Source of the DNA: Lophium mytilinum
Taxonomy: Eukaryota; Ascomycota; Dothideomycetes; Mytilinidiales; Mytilinidiaceae
DNA length: 64,000 nucleotides
Reading direction: 5' to 3'
Assembly: GCA_010093605.1 (NCBI GenBank)
Contig: MU004185.1
Coordinates: 1,864,539-1,928,538 of the forward strand
Shown here: positions 48,249 through 58,988 of the stretch, piece after piece
Layout of the letters: every line of letters begins with the position of its first letter
Numbering within the stretch: the first letter of the stretch is position 1
Notes under the pieces: model-generated
Told to the model about the DNA's origin: nothing
What the model saw: the letters and a program-made list of their open reading frames with translations, nothing else
The model's database searches: none
Translations under genes and position numbers: made by a program

Positions 48249-51200
48249 ATGCTTTCAGCAGTCAATCCGCGCTTTCGTGCGCAATTGGAAACCGCAAATG
48301 TCGCAAGCACTAGCTTGGACTCCCACGATGCAGAATTCTTCTCCAGCCAGGCCGCAGCACTGGCAGCTGGAAACTACGATATCGATGTCGTCCAGACTGT
48401 CACACATCCAAATCCCAGCACTCTGAATGAAACACAGATCCTTAAAACAAAGAGGGGGTTCAACGTTGTTGGCCCAAAGTTCAAGCTCGAAAATGCAGAT
48501 ATTCACAGCGTGTACCCGGCTCCTGGTCATAGTGACTACTGGAATACCCTGCCACACATCGTCTTCAACGATTCTGCTCTTCCATGGGAAAGGATTCCCG
48601 GTCAGCAGTATGTAGCATCGAAGGGAGTAAACCGTGTTCCATGGCTTGCTTTGCTGGTTTTTACTCACGATGAGTTGGAAGCTGACCCGGGGTTGCTTGG
48701 GACTAGCGGCAGTCAATCAACGACTTCCTGTACGCGAACCACTGCTGACGAGCTGCGCGATTCTGTTCGGATTGCCCATCCCCTCAAGTCACCCGACTTT
48801 GAACCCGATTTCGAAGATACCGACATCGTCGATGTACTCATCCTCAAATCGAATCTATTCAAAGCACTTTTCAGCGAGTACGGACCCAGTGCCACGACCC
48901 CTACCTGGAATGCCAAAGCCAGTATAGATCGCTATCAATATTTGGTATGTAACTTTTTGGTTCAAATATCTGCGACTCAAAAGTGAAATACGATTCAGCT
49001 CGTGGCTGAAGAAGCTCTACTGTTTGACTGGCGTTCATGTAAATGTGTACTAACGCGTTGAAGGCACATGTTCGCAAAGTTCATACCGCCGCCACAGCCG
49101 GAGCTCAGCCAGGAAATCCCATGGACTCATTCAGTGTTGTCATCAGCTCTCGTACAGGTCCTCCTGCCATCTCTCATCCTACGGAACTGGTCGCGCACCT
49201 TGTTTCTCTAGAGGGTGTTGGAGGCATGTCAGTAGATGGGTTTGAAAACGTAGGCCTGGTGTCGTTATTCTCTTGGAACTGGACAGCGGCACCCCCCGAC
49301 CGTATGAACTTCATACACACTATGCAGACGCTCGGTCAGAACGTTCAACCTCTGCGAGTCCCGGACGACAAGCTCCTACCCCCATCCAAAATTGAAGGTG
49401 GAAACCCGGACCTAAAGACATGGCTACATGCCAGACTGAGGGACGGTTATACGCTGAAAAAGCACACCATGTTGTCCGGCGAAAGAACAGTAGCTTTATT
49501 CCGAGGGCCGCTGTGTCCAGCGACTCCATCGCGCTCTACCATAGAGCCATACTCTTTCTGCGGTAACGACTTACAGATCTTGGACCCTCTGCTAGGCCTG
49601 ATGGATATTTCTTACAGTGTAGCTTGGGAACTAGGCAAAACACTCGCACTCGCAGATCGGGATTTCTCAAGCAGCCTGTTACACCTCCGGGGTGATATTC
49701 ACGATAACGCCCTGAAAGCCGCCAAAGCTGCAAATGATCCTGGAGTTGTGACGACTTCCATTCTTCTTGACGGCTTGAAGCCTATAGTTGACAAAGCCGC
49801 GACTTTCGACAGCACGAAGGATCTGTCAAAGAAGAATATGGTCAGCCGATGGTGTCAGCAGTCAGGCACCTACAGCAGACAGCGAACTACGCCTTTGACG
49901 AGCGAACATATTGCCATTCGCGCAGATTATGTCGAACAAGTAGCGAACACGGTGAAAGATTACGCGGGGACGACCTCGAAAGAGAGTACGATATACAACG
50001 AAATTAATACACCCAAAAACCACGAGTGGGCGGCTGTCCTGAAATGGGTGATGGACAAGTTGTTCCTCTCCGGGCTACCAGTCCATTATCTGGTTCATGA
50101 TCCCATTGCCCTACCTATGGAGAGTATCCGGACCTTCACGATCGACCAGACTTGGGTAGAATGCTTTCTCGATGGTGCTCTGTCGCTTGCAAATCATTTC
50201 GATAAGGATGATGACGTTATCCGCAGAGAAATCAAGAACGCTATCAACGAGTACCTCGGAACGCCTTTGACTCAAGACGGAAAGCCACCTCGTGTACCGC
50301 GCTGGGGCTTCATCATTCGTAGTATTGCCATCAAAGCATTTCCGGATCTGAAGGTTGAAATCGCCCTCACCGAAAAAAGCAGCGCTCGCGATCCTCTCGT
50401 CATGAAGCACCTCTCGGATGACACTTTGATGTGTCTCTTCGATGATTTAGACCAGGCTGGAGTACACACGGTTATGCTGTCTCGACCCGCCCATCATCAA
50501 AGCTTTGCTTGCGGTACATGGCTCGACGACGAATCCCTTCATATGGAGTTCCGATTCGTGCCAAATCAGCCCGGAGCAACGCTGAAAGGCTTGACTGGTC
50601 CGAGAGGGGTCGGCCTTGTATGGTCGAAGCCAGAGCAGAATTTACCGGACACCGCACTAGCGCCCGTATACGACTGGACCAACAGGACGCTGATATTCCC
50701 AGAGTATGCTAAACGATGCATAGAGACGCTAAAGAAGCCGGGCTTCTTCGACTGGGACCTCGGAAAGGGCTTCCCTAGCTCGATCGTAGGCTTGCAGCTT
50801 AGCACCGGCATCTTCCAGCTACCGATTGAGGTCAACACCGGCAGCTTCCATGACGGTGGCCCTCGACAGATAAAAGTTCCGGCTGCTCCTTTGATACCCG
50901 CGCCTATCTTGAAGGACTTTCCCAAGGCTCCTAGTCCACCATCCTTATTCGTAGAACTGGAATCAAATCGCAGGCCCCTCATACCCGCAGCACGATCCGA
51001 CTCTAGCAAAAAGGGTGGAGCTCGTGACTCACCCAGCGTTGTCCAAGATTACGAGTATCCTACCGACTGGACGGACGAAAATGTTCTGAAGAAGCCATGG
51101 GATGCTTTCATGACTCTCGACCTCGCGTTGTGGCCTCTACACGCCAAACGTGGAGACCCTCTCCCAACTGCCTCAATTTCCCCCATTGACTTGGTCGTTA

Positions 51201-51685
51201 ACGTCAAAGCAAATATGAATGTACATGGGGACAGCTGGATGGGTGATATGGAGCTGATATTCCCACTCCACGATCCACATGGCCCGGAGGGTTTCAAGAA
51301 AGGCATGTTGACATTCGACAGTAGCGCCGCCTGGCCGACGGTGCGTGGCTTGGGCCGCGGTTGTCGCTGGCTATACGATACTCGCCTGTCAATGGTCCCA
51401 ATGCTGAAAGAGCAGACAGAATACCGTAGTGAGACGGCTTACTACCCTCAGGAGCCAAAGAATCTAGCGTTCATTGTGCGGATCAGGCGGCGGATCAATA
51501 TTTACGATGAAGAACGGGAGAATGTGGATGCGAGCTTTTTGCTCAGTGGGGTTAGGGTAGATGGTGTGCCGTCAGCCACGGAGACGAATGTCGACTTCGT
51601 TTGTAGATGGGCGCATACGAATATTACGGGCTGGCCGGACTGTGAAATCGCAGCAGGGCTAATTAATGTAAAGTTTTCGGCGTAG
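48249..51685 (+). CDS. Large protein of unknown function, bacterial-like motifs
   Basis: Two exons (48249-48944 and 49064-51685) give 1,105 residues. The 119-bp intron has a GTATGT donor, an ACTAAC branch and an AAG acceptor, and the frame is kept. The ATG at 48249 is the first in frame; the frame to 48198 starts with TTG. Motifs are LPHIVFNDSALPWER (101-115), VPWLALLVFTHDEL (130-143), DGYTLKKHTMLSGERTVALF (359-378) then RGPL, GLMDISYSVAWELGKTLALA (410-429), MLSRPAHHQSFACGTWL in the middle, and TGIFQLPIEVNTG. I remember a similar set (an LPWR/FTP block, then RxRPWLALLV, then YRGPL, then a WxLGRxLALAD block) in uncharacterised bacterial proteins; this is unverified. It has no signal peptide or transmembrane helix. 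The divergent neighbour and the MBL-DUF6603 gene complete the group. Confidence 0.8.
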
Positions 51686-52442
51686 AGAGTAGTATACAAT
51701 GTCTCGTCATCCTGATATAGCGTCTTCGTGCTGATTCTTGCACGCTGCGGTATCTTGTAGAATATCCAAGCAGGCCTCATGAATTGTCAGCTAAAATGTG
51801 ATGTACGAAGTCGTACGAGCAATCTTTTTCTACAAAGGGTAATGTTAAAAACGTAACCAGAAAAAAGAGACCGGGGCCGGAGTCGCTTTGAGTAGATGCA
51901 TGTGAATCGAGGCTGGAGAGTATACTTGTTGATCCTACGCCTGTTGATCCTACAAGCTGGCGTTCTGATAGTCTGCACTCTTGGGCGGACTTAGACGGAC
52001 TTAGAGAGATAGAGGCAGAGGTTGATAGCGACACAACAACCCAAGCCGTACGACCTTCTCTCTACAAGACCATCATGTTCATCTCGCATTCGTCACAAGA
52101 CGAAACAGCCATGTCGAAGCCCCGTGGCCCCCTCATTACTACTAGCAGCTCTTCGGGACTACGGGAGATCGAAAGTGCCGATGGCAGCTTTCGGTTTTCT
52201 GCAGAATTTTAGTCACAAGTCGTCACTACCTGCCGCTCAGATCGTGCCCTTCGTACCACTCTTCGTACATCCCTAAGGCCCTGCGACCTTACTTCAATGT
52301 CCATTTTCTCGTTTGGCATCATGTTTGCCAAGTACTCCAGTTTGGCCTGATGCTTTCCCCATAGTTCGTTTGCCTAGACCCACATAGTCCATCTAGGTTC
52401 CTTGTCCAGTACCGCCAACTATCGCGACCGCCCCTCACAACA
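51686..52442. other. Intergenic, promoter side of MFS gene
   Basis: About 750 bp. TTGATCCTAC occurs twice, 15 bp apart, near 51,928-51,953. The 100 bp before 52443 are pyrimidine-rich, as is usual for fungal promoters. No gene is supported. Confidence 0.4.
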
Positions 52443-54503
52443 ATGGCGACCACCATCAACGACACCGGACACGCGCAGCCTGCTGAGCCCATGGCTTCTG
52501 GAGGAAGTCTCCCCCAAGGGCGAGCGTCGGAGAGCCAGACAAACAGCATAGCTCCAAATCCCAAGGACAAGGAGCTCGATTCAAACCAGCGGCCGTCCAC
52601 TAGCACCTCGCCTTCAGAACAAGATGTCGCCGGTATTAACGGCCAAGAGCCTTCTTTGACAAACGAAGAAGCGGAACACGCGCCAAATGGGGTCACAGAG
52701 GAGAAGCCTGCGCGAAGCAAGCTGAAGGTTGCTCTCATCATGTTTGCGCTAGGTGTAAGGATTCGACAATCCCACGAGACGCTTCACAAAGAGACTAACA
52801 TTATATATAGTTGGCAGTTTTCCTCGCAGCGATTGACATCGTACGTGTTCATCCCACAATCTGAAAGCTCAAATGCTAATGCCTCCCAGACAATCATTAC
52901 GACCGCCCTACCCACCATCTCAGAGCACTTTCACTCCTCTGCCGGTTATACCTGGATAGGCTCCTCATACCTACTCGCCAGCGCGGCGTCGACGCCAATA
53001 TGGGGCAAGATTTCCGACATCTGGGGGCGCAAGCCCATCCTCCTCATTGCAAACGTAGTCTTCTTCGTCGGATCTTTGATCGCGGGCCTCTCGATAAACA
53101 TCGGCATGTTGATCACTGCACGAGCTATCCAGGGAATAGGCGGAGGCGGTCTCATCGTTCTGGTCAACATTTGCATAAGTGATCTCTTCAGTATGCGGGA
53201 ACGCGGTGCATATTTCGGAATCATAGGAGGAGTATGGGCGATTGCGTCCAGTCTGGGTCCAATCGTGGGTGGTGCTTTCACGGAGAAAGTTTCATGGAGA
53301 TGGTGTTTCTACATCAACTTACCCATCGATGGAGTTGCTCTTATCATCATTTTCCTAATTCTAGACCTCCACACCCCCAGGACACCACTATGGGAAGGTC
53401 TCAAAGCCATCGACTGGCTCGGGTCTCTCTCTATGGTCGGCGGAACACTCATGTTTCTCTTCGGGCTTGAGTTCGGCGGAGTAAGCTACCCCTGGAGCTC
53501 CGCCACAGTTATCTGCCTCCTCATCTTCGGAGTCTTCACAGTGGCCCTTTTCTTCCTCATCCAAGCGAGAATTGCACCCTACCCAATCATGCCACTCCCC
53601 ATCTTCTCCGCGCGTTCGAACATGGCCGCCCTCGGCGTCTGCTTCTTCCACGCCTTCGTCTTCATCTCAGGCTCCTACTACCTCCCCCTCTACTTCCAAG
53701 CCGTGCTCGGCGCGACGCCCCTCCTCTCCGGCGTGTATCTCCTCCCAACCGCTCTCTCCCTCTCCTTCAGCTCCATCTTCACGGGCATCTTCATCAAGAA
53801 GACTGGCAAATACCTGCCACCGATCTGGACCGGCTTCTTTTTCATGACGCTCGGCTTCGGCCTCTTCATCGACCTCGCCCCGGGCTCCTCGTGGGCCAAA
53901 ATCATCATCTACCAAATCATCGCCGGCATCGGCGTTGGCCCTAATTTCCAGGCTCCCTTGATCGCGCTGCAGTCCCTCGTGGCGCCCCGCGACATCGCCA
54001 CGGCTACTGCGACTTTCGGCTTCGTGCGCTCCCTGGGCACGGCCATCTCCGTTGTCATCGGCAACGTCGTCTTCCAGAACGAAATGAAGAAGCGCTCGGG
54101 AATGCTCTCGAAGGCGTTGAATCCGGGCATCGCTAAAGCGCTCAGCGGCGGCCAGGCGGGCGCTAATGTCGCTATTATTAATGCCCTGCCCAGGCCCCAG
54201 CGCGAGGTCGCAAGGGAAGCGTTCGCGGACTCTCTCAGTATCATGTGGATCATGTACGTGGTTTTTGCGGCGGTAGGCCTGCTAGTTGCGTTCATGATCA
54301 GCAAGAACGTACTCAGTCGGCAGCACGTAGAGACGAAGACGGGGATGGAAGGGGAGATGGAGCGCAGGAGGGAGAGAGAAAACGAGAAGGTTCGGAAGAG
54401 GGAGAAGAAGGCGGATAATGTGGAGGAGAAGGCGAGGAAGAAGGAGAGTAAGAATGAGTTGCGAAGTGCAGCTGGTACTCCTCAACAAAAAGAGGAGGTG
54501 TGA
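52443..54503 (+). CDS. MFS exporter, DHA2-type (14-helix drug/H+ antiporter)
   Basis: Three exons (52443-52754, 52811-52840, 52890-54503) give 651 residues. The middle exon is only 30 nt and, with GTAAGG and GTACGT donors, restores FALGLAVFLAAIDITIITTA. The introns add up to a multiple of three, so an unspliced frame is also open, but it would insert 35 polar residues into helix 1. Residues 1-95 are a polar cytosolic N-tail. MFS motif A is GKISDIWGRKP. The antiporter motif C is GIIGGVWAIASSLGPIVGG. About 14 hydrophobic helices follow, then a highly charged Arg/Glu/Lys C-tail. Fungal DHA2 proteins export drugs, toxins or siderophore-like compounds from the plasma membrane. No biosynthetic cluster lies next to it, so the substrate is unknown. 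Confidence 0.9.
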   Translation: MATTINDTGHAQPAEPMASGGSLPQGRASESQTNSIAPNPKDKELDSNQRPSTSTSPSEQDVAGINGQEPSLTNEEAEHAPNGVTEEKPARSKLKVALIMFALGVRIRQSHETLHKETNIIYSWQFSSQRLTSYVFIPQSESSNANASQTIITTALPTISEHFHSSAGYTWIGSSYLLASAASTPIWGKISDIWGRKPILLIANVVFFVGSLIAGLSINIGMLITARAIQGIGGGGLIVLVNICISDLFSMRERGAYFGIIGGVWAIASSLGPIVGGAFTEKVSWRWCFYINLPIDGVALIIIFLILDLHTPRTPLWEGLKAIDWLGSLSMVGGTLMFLFGLEFGGVSYPWSSATVICLLIFGVFTVALFFLIQARIAPYPIMPLPIFSARSNMAALGVCFFHAFVFISGSYYLPLYFQAVLGATPLLSGVYLLPTALSLSFSSIFTGIFIKKTGKYLPPIWTGFFFMTLGFGLFIDLAPGSSWAKIIIYQIIAGIGVGPNFQAPLIALQSLVAPRDIATATATFGFVRSLGTAISVVIGNVVFQNEMKKRSGMLSKALNPGIAKALSGGQAGANVAIINALPRPQREVAREAFADSLSIMWIMYVVFAAVGLLVAFMISKNVLSRQHVETKTGMEGEMERRRERENEKVRKREKKADNVEEKARKKESKNELRSAAGTPQQKEEV

Positions 54504-55039
54504 GTTTCTTATCTCTTGTATATTATGCCTGTCCGTTGTATCTACGGTATTGCATTGGAGGTTTCATGGTAAGTGCATGCCTATGTATGTACCGTACAGG
54601 CAGCAAAAAAAATTAGGAGTGGTGTTTGGTATCACATTATACTTTTTAATAGAAAATTCACCTCATACATTTCTAATGAACTTAGGGGTCCTGTGAAAGG
54701 CTGGATAAGGAATCACATGGACTAGAATTTCGCACGCGCTACCAATGAGAGGGGTGGTATAGATATCTCCTTTCATGGTCTCGCAAGGACACGGGGTAGA
54801 AATTCAATGCTGCCTCACTTCGATCCATGGAGAATGGAGTTAGTGCGCCAAATGGAGTTCAAACGCCTCTTGGAATACATGAATATGGATTCCGTAGTAG
54901 GGTTTGAGCGCCGTCTACGCTCAACTCGCCGCCGACCATCACTGATCGCGCGTGCAGTCAAAAAAGAGAAGGGCGCCCACTTGCCCAGACGTACTGGTGC
55001 GGCACCAATATAACGCTTGATTACACGGCTTAGCGCTGA

Positions 55040-55069
55040 TGAGTCATGTAACGTCGCTGAGTCAGCGAC
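55040..55069. promoter_or_regulatory. Paired TGAGTCA sites, one within a 17-bp palindrome
   Basis: TGAGTCA occurs at 55040-55046 and again at the centre of GTCGCTGAGTCAGCGAC (55053-55069), a perfect inverted repeat. TGAGTCA is the known site of Gcn4/CpcA-type bZIP factors. The sites are about 1 kb upstream of the kinase-like gene and 0.55 kb past the MFS gene, so the target is unclear. Confidence 0.45.
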
Positions 55070-55260
55070 CCCGTCTGCTACCTAGATTATACCTACAACT
55101 TGGCGCCACCAGGCCACAACTTCTTTCTTCAAACTGCTCCCGAGCTAACTGCTAATTAGGCTCGAGGTCGGTCGACCATCTCGCGCGGACGATACTAACT
55201 AGGGACGAGCTATTCTATCTCCATTCTTGACCATTTTACTGAATAGGCTAGGCTGGGTTA

Positions 55261-55278
55261 TGACGATGATCATCGTCA
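55261..55278. promoter_or_regulatory. 18-bp perfect palindrome with CRE-like half-sites
   Basis: TGACGATGATCATCGTCA reads the same on both strands without a spacer and carries TGACG at each end. It could bind a dimeric factor or form a hairpin; function is unknown. Confidence 0.4.
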
Positions 55279-55440
55279 CTTTTGGGGGTGAATGGTTGTC
55301 GGTGTTGGCAGTTGTTGATCAGTATCAGGCTAGCACGTATTAGCTAGCAAACATCACCTAATCGAGAATATATAACGTCGCTCTCTAGCACTACGATCGA
55401 CCACTCTAAGTGCGGTAATGGAGCACCTCACTGCTCTATC

Positions 55441-55470
55441 TTCCTGTTTGCTCGCTCGATACGACTGTAA
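55441..55470 (-). repeat. GAGCGAGCA dispersed repeat, copy D (inverted)
   Basis: On the minus strand it reads TTACAGTCGTATCGAGCGAG followed by CA. It matches copy B at 57135 closely, with similar flanks, and lies in the opposite orientation to the other three copies. Confidence 0.55.
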
Positions 55471-56097
55471 AGAGGACCCCCGCTAGCAGGTTTTAGCTAT
55501 GCCAACAAGTGGTCTAAACAGGAACTACTCCTAGTTCGGCACTTTGCAGGCTATCTTGCATACTCACAACTCTTATTCGTTACTTGCGATATGTCTTACA
55601 GCATTGAGGTGGGGGTCGAAGCATGGTTGACTTGATAGGTCAAACCATGGGCCACGTGAAGGTTCATAATCCTTGGTCTCCCTACCTACATGGGCAAGTT
55701 AATAAACGAGCACTCGACGGATCCTTCCCCATAAATGACCAGGTTGAAACAAGAAAAGGCCATTTTCGCCTCTTTTTGATACGACGCCAACCAACATATC
55801 CTCGTTGTCCGAAGTACGTACCCGTTATCGGAGAACTGTTCTCCGAGCTGCTAAGTCCGATACTGTCTCGGCTACTGGTTCGTAGTGAGCCAATAACATC
55901 CCTTGTGTTTCCAATGCCGACCTTCAGGCCTGTCGACGTAACCACTTAGAGTACTTGATCAGTCTCTGATCGACGACTAGCCTCCAACCAACTTGGCCTG
56001 TGTCGCGTCAGTTTACCATATCTCAACGCCCTTCGCTATATCATTAGTCCTCGACTACAACTCCCATATACCCCAGAGAGACCATTCTCAACTAGCC

Positions 56098-56919
56098 ATG
56101 TCCGAAAGCACGCTCAGCTCTAAGAGCTCTTTCGAGCTCCTCGACGACAGAGGATACACAGCCACCGTCTACCGAATACCAGGCACGAAGAAAGTATGCA
56201 AGATCTCCCTCGAAAAGTGCCAGCACACAAACTTCCTCGCCGAGAAGATCGCCTACGAGCGCTTTGCAGCGCGGAAACCACCATCCACCATCCCGCGATA
56301 CTACGGAATTGACGAAAACCACCCTGGCGGGCTGCTCCTCGAGTACGCCGAAAAGGGCAATCTACGAGACTACCTCTTCCTTTGCAACATGATCGAGCAA
56401 TCACCGCCCTCTCCAGAGCTCATCTACCGCTGGGCGCGCCAGGCCGCGGAGGCATTGTCGTTTGCACACTCGTGCGGCGTGTTGCATGCGGATATCCACT
56501 GTTCCAACTTTCTCCTGGACTCGAACTATGATCTCAAAGTTGCAGACTTCGCGGGCGCGTCAATTGATGGCTCGAAGTCGTGGTCCTGCTATCGCTACTC
56601 GCATCGGCTCTTTGAGCCTGGGGACAACGACGGTACGAAGGGCAAGGGCATGAAGATTACGGTGCGGTCGGAGATCTTTGCTATGGGCTCGGCGATGTAT
56701 GCTATGGTTCAAGGCCATGACCCTTTTGTGGAGCTAGAGTATGCGAACGATTGGGAGGGGGTGAAGAGGAGGATACTAGAGAAGGAGATGCCTGATATAA
56801 GTTGCCTTCCGATTCTGGGGGATGTTATTAGGAGGTGTTGGGACTTGGAGTATGCGATCATGGAAGAGGTTTTGGATGCTATTGAGTTAGAGCGGTGTTC
56901 ATCATGGAGCCACCTTTGA
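56098..56919 (+). CDS. Small protein kinase-like protein with divergent catalytic loop
   Basis: A single exon, 273 residues, from the ATG at 56098; the longer frame from 55993 begins with TTG. It spans a compact kinase fold. No clear Gly-rich loop is present (DDRGYTATVYRI). VCKIS supplies the beta-3 Lys (Lys35), LLLEYAEKGNLRDYL is the hinge, and HADIHCSNFLLD (130-141) replaces HRDxKxxN while keeping Asp and Asn. KVADFAGASIDG (147-158) has DFA-G in place of DFG. SEIFAMGSAMYAMVQGHDPF is the F helix. Such short fungal kinase-like proteins with H-x-DI and DFAG variants are common, expanded in accessory regions, and of unknown substrate. The catalytic residues remain, so it may be active. No partner is evident. 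Confidence 0.8.
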   Translation: MSESTLSSKSSFELLDDRGYTATVYRIPGTKKVCKISLEKCQHTNFLAEKIAYERFAARKPPSTIPRYYGIDENHPGGLLLEYAEKGNLRDYLFLCNMIEQSPPSPELIYRWARQAAEALSFAHSCGVLHADIHCSNFLLDSNYDLKVADFAGASIDGSKSWSCYRYSHRLFEPGDNDGTKGKGMKITVRSEIFAMGSAMYAMVQGHDPFVELEYANDWEGVKRRILEKEMPDISCLPILGDVIRRCWDLEYAIMEEVLDAIELERCSSWSHL

Positions 56920-56949
56920 TGTGGCTAATAGCCTGCTAGCGAGCATTTC

Positions 56950-56994
56950 TTACAGCGGCGTTGAGCGAGCAAAGTAGAGTTGGAGTGGTGATAT
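56950..56994 (+). repeat. GAGCGAGCA dispersed repeat, copy A
   Basis: It reads TTACAGCGGCGTTGAGCGAG, then CAAAGTAGAGT, then TGGAGTGGTGATA. It starts 30 bp after the kinase-like stop codon. Its right half matches copy C. Confidence 0.55.
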
Positions 56995-57134
56995 ATTGAT
57001 ATACCGATATACCCAGGCTTGCGTACTCCTTGCGACTGCTTGGAGTGCTCCCATAGATTTTCAAACGTCAATGCGATGTGAAGGCAAGGATAACAGAAGA
57101 TTGACTACCTTTTGGCGTAGCTGATGCTTCCTCC

Positions 57135-57161
57135 TTACAGTGGTGTCGAGCGAGCAGGAGT
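57135..57161 (+). repeat. GAGCGAGCA dispersed repeat, copy B
   Basis: It reads TTACAGTGGTGTCGAGCGAG then CAGGAGT. It is preceded at 57103 by GACTACCTTTTGGCGTAG, which also precedes copy C in similar form. Confidence 0.55.
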
Positions 57162-57621
57162 AAAACCTAAAAAAACAGCTTTTGAAGAGACGTGGACCAC
57201 GAAATTGACTTCAAATATGGACCAAATGACTGAACTGCTAGTGAAAGCCTCCCGAGAAGCGTCTTTTGAGTTAATTTATGACAACTAGAGGTCGTTCCAA
57301 GCCTAGACATCTGGATATATCACTTCTCCGACTTCCCTCATACTCACTCAGTACCACTGTCCGTAAGAAAGACCCCAGCTAGCAGTCACAGCTCGTCAAA
57401 AGGTAGTCCACCACCGCACCATGTTGTAAAGTACTGGCCACGAAGTTGAGAATACGACTAGGCTTCGGGAGGTGGCGCAAAACCGTGGCCGTGCAATCCC
57501 AACCCATCGTCATCCCCCAGTCGTACCTAACCTCGGCAAAGCGGATAATCCCGACCCCATCCAAGCTCCACCATATCAACATCATCCCAACATCCTCCAT
57601 GGTCTCTGTTATATATCTCTC

Positions 57622-58861
57622 ATGAGTCCACCGTCAGGAGCAAATGTGCGTATCCCTCCCCAATCGCTCAATTGGCTCTTTCATCAGCTCTAATGTGTCT
57701 GTTTGCAGGACTCCAAAACGCCCCCAATAGTCTCCCTCCTCGCTGGAGGTGTGGCTGGCGGAATCGAAGCTGCGGCATCTGTTAGTTGTATGGTGCTCTG
57801 AGCGTCTGAGACTGGTTTCTAATGGGTTTGGAAGTATCCGTTCGAGTTTGCGAAGACGAGAGTCCAGCTCCGGAGTCAGAAAGGTGTCCCCACGCCTAAG
57901 AATCCGTTTCTAGTAGTCTCCCAGGTGTATCACTCAGAGGGTCTTCGCGCCTTGTATAAAGGATGTGGCGCATTAGTAGTGGTAGGTGTTCATCATTCTC
58001 CTAGATACGGTGATCACATCGTATTCAAGCATCAATCAATCGGTTCAATTGTCCAATTCGAGTCACGTGCTTTGCCCACAATCATCTATATTCTCTGAAC
58101 TTGTCTAGTACATCACTTAATCCCGTTCAATCATCTATCTCTATCTTTACACTTGCGTCGTATCTGCTAGTATCTAACATTATCTCCTCAAGGGCTCCAT
58201 CGCCAAAGACGGCGTGCGCTTCCTCTTCTTTGACGCCATCAAAAACTCCTTCGCCGACCCCGTCACCGGCACCACCTCTCCCCTGCGCAACCTCCTCGGC
58301 GGTATGACCGCCGGCGTCGTCGCTTCCATCACTGCCGTCACGCCCACCGAGCGCATCAAAACCGCCCTCATCGACGACGCCCGCACCGAAAAGCGCTTCC
58401 GCGGCGGCCTGCACGCCACCAAAGTCATCTGGCAGGAAGGCGGTATCCTCGGCCTGTACCGCGGCTTCGCAGGCACAACGCTGAAACAAGCCTCCGCCAC
58501 TGCCTTCCGCATGGGCACGTACAACATCCTCAAAGACTTCGAGACCGTGCGGGATATCCCGCAGACCACGGCCACGAATTTCGCGAACGGGAGTGTGGCC
58601 GGGGTGGTGACGACGCTGTGCACGCAGCCGTTTGATGTGATCAAGACGAGGAGCCAGAGCGCGCAGGGGGCGAGCACGGTGGAGGCGGTGAAGAGCGTGT
58701 GGTTGGACTATGGGGTGAAGGGGTTTTGGAGGGGTACGACGATGAGGCTGGGGCGGACGGTTTTTAGTGGCGGCATTTTGTTTACGTCGTATGAGGCTGT
58801 GGCGTCGGTTTTGAATCCGATGTTTGCGGTGGTGAAGGAGAAGTTGCCGATAGATGGGTAG
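57622..58861 (+). CDS. ctp1: Mitochondrial tricarboxylate (citrate) carrier
   Basis: Four exons (57622-57645, 57709-57780, 57835-57981, 58193-58861) give 303 residues, the usual carrier length. All joins are in phase 0 (GTGCGT, GTTAGT and GTAGGT donors). Three carrier signatures are present: YPFEFAKTRVQL, TPTERIKTALIDD and QPFDVIKTRSQ. Each follows the PxE/DxxK/R rule of the mitochondrial carrier family, and between them are the matching LYKGCGALVV, LYRGFAGTTLKQ and FWRGTTMRLGR second motifs. The sequence FRMGTYN and the TERIKTALIDD second signature are typical of CTP1-type citrate/malate exchangers of the inner membrane, which export citrate for cytosolic acetyl-CoA. The first exon is only 8 codons. 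Nothing in it looks damaged. Confidence 0.92.
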
Positions 58862-58988
58862 ATGATAGATGGACAGACGATGGATGAATAGATAGATAGA
58901 CTCGTTTTGCAGTAGAGCATGTAGAACATGATGCAGTAGAATTAGACTACTACCTTCTGACGTAGGGGTGGCTAGGGTCTTCCTTGCT

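Larger units (their letters stand above)
54504..56097. other. Long intergenic region with palindromes
   Basis: 1.6 kb without a supported gene. It holds two TGAGTCA sites, one inside a 17-bp palindrome; an 18-bp perfect palindrome; and one inverted copy of the GAGCGAGCA repeat, all listed separately. A frame at 55623-55949 has no domain. CACGTG occurs at about 55,654-55,659. Confidence 0.5.
56920..57621. other. Intergenic with two GAGCGAGCA repeats
   Basis: 700 bp between the kinase-like gene and the carrier gene. Copies A and B of the dispersed repeat lie here. The rest shows no gene; the upstream frame at 57472 runs into the carrier start but has no support as an N-terminal extension. Confidence 0.45.
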
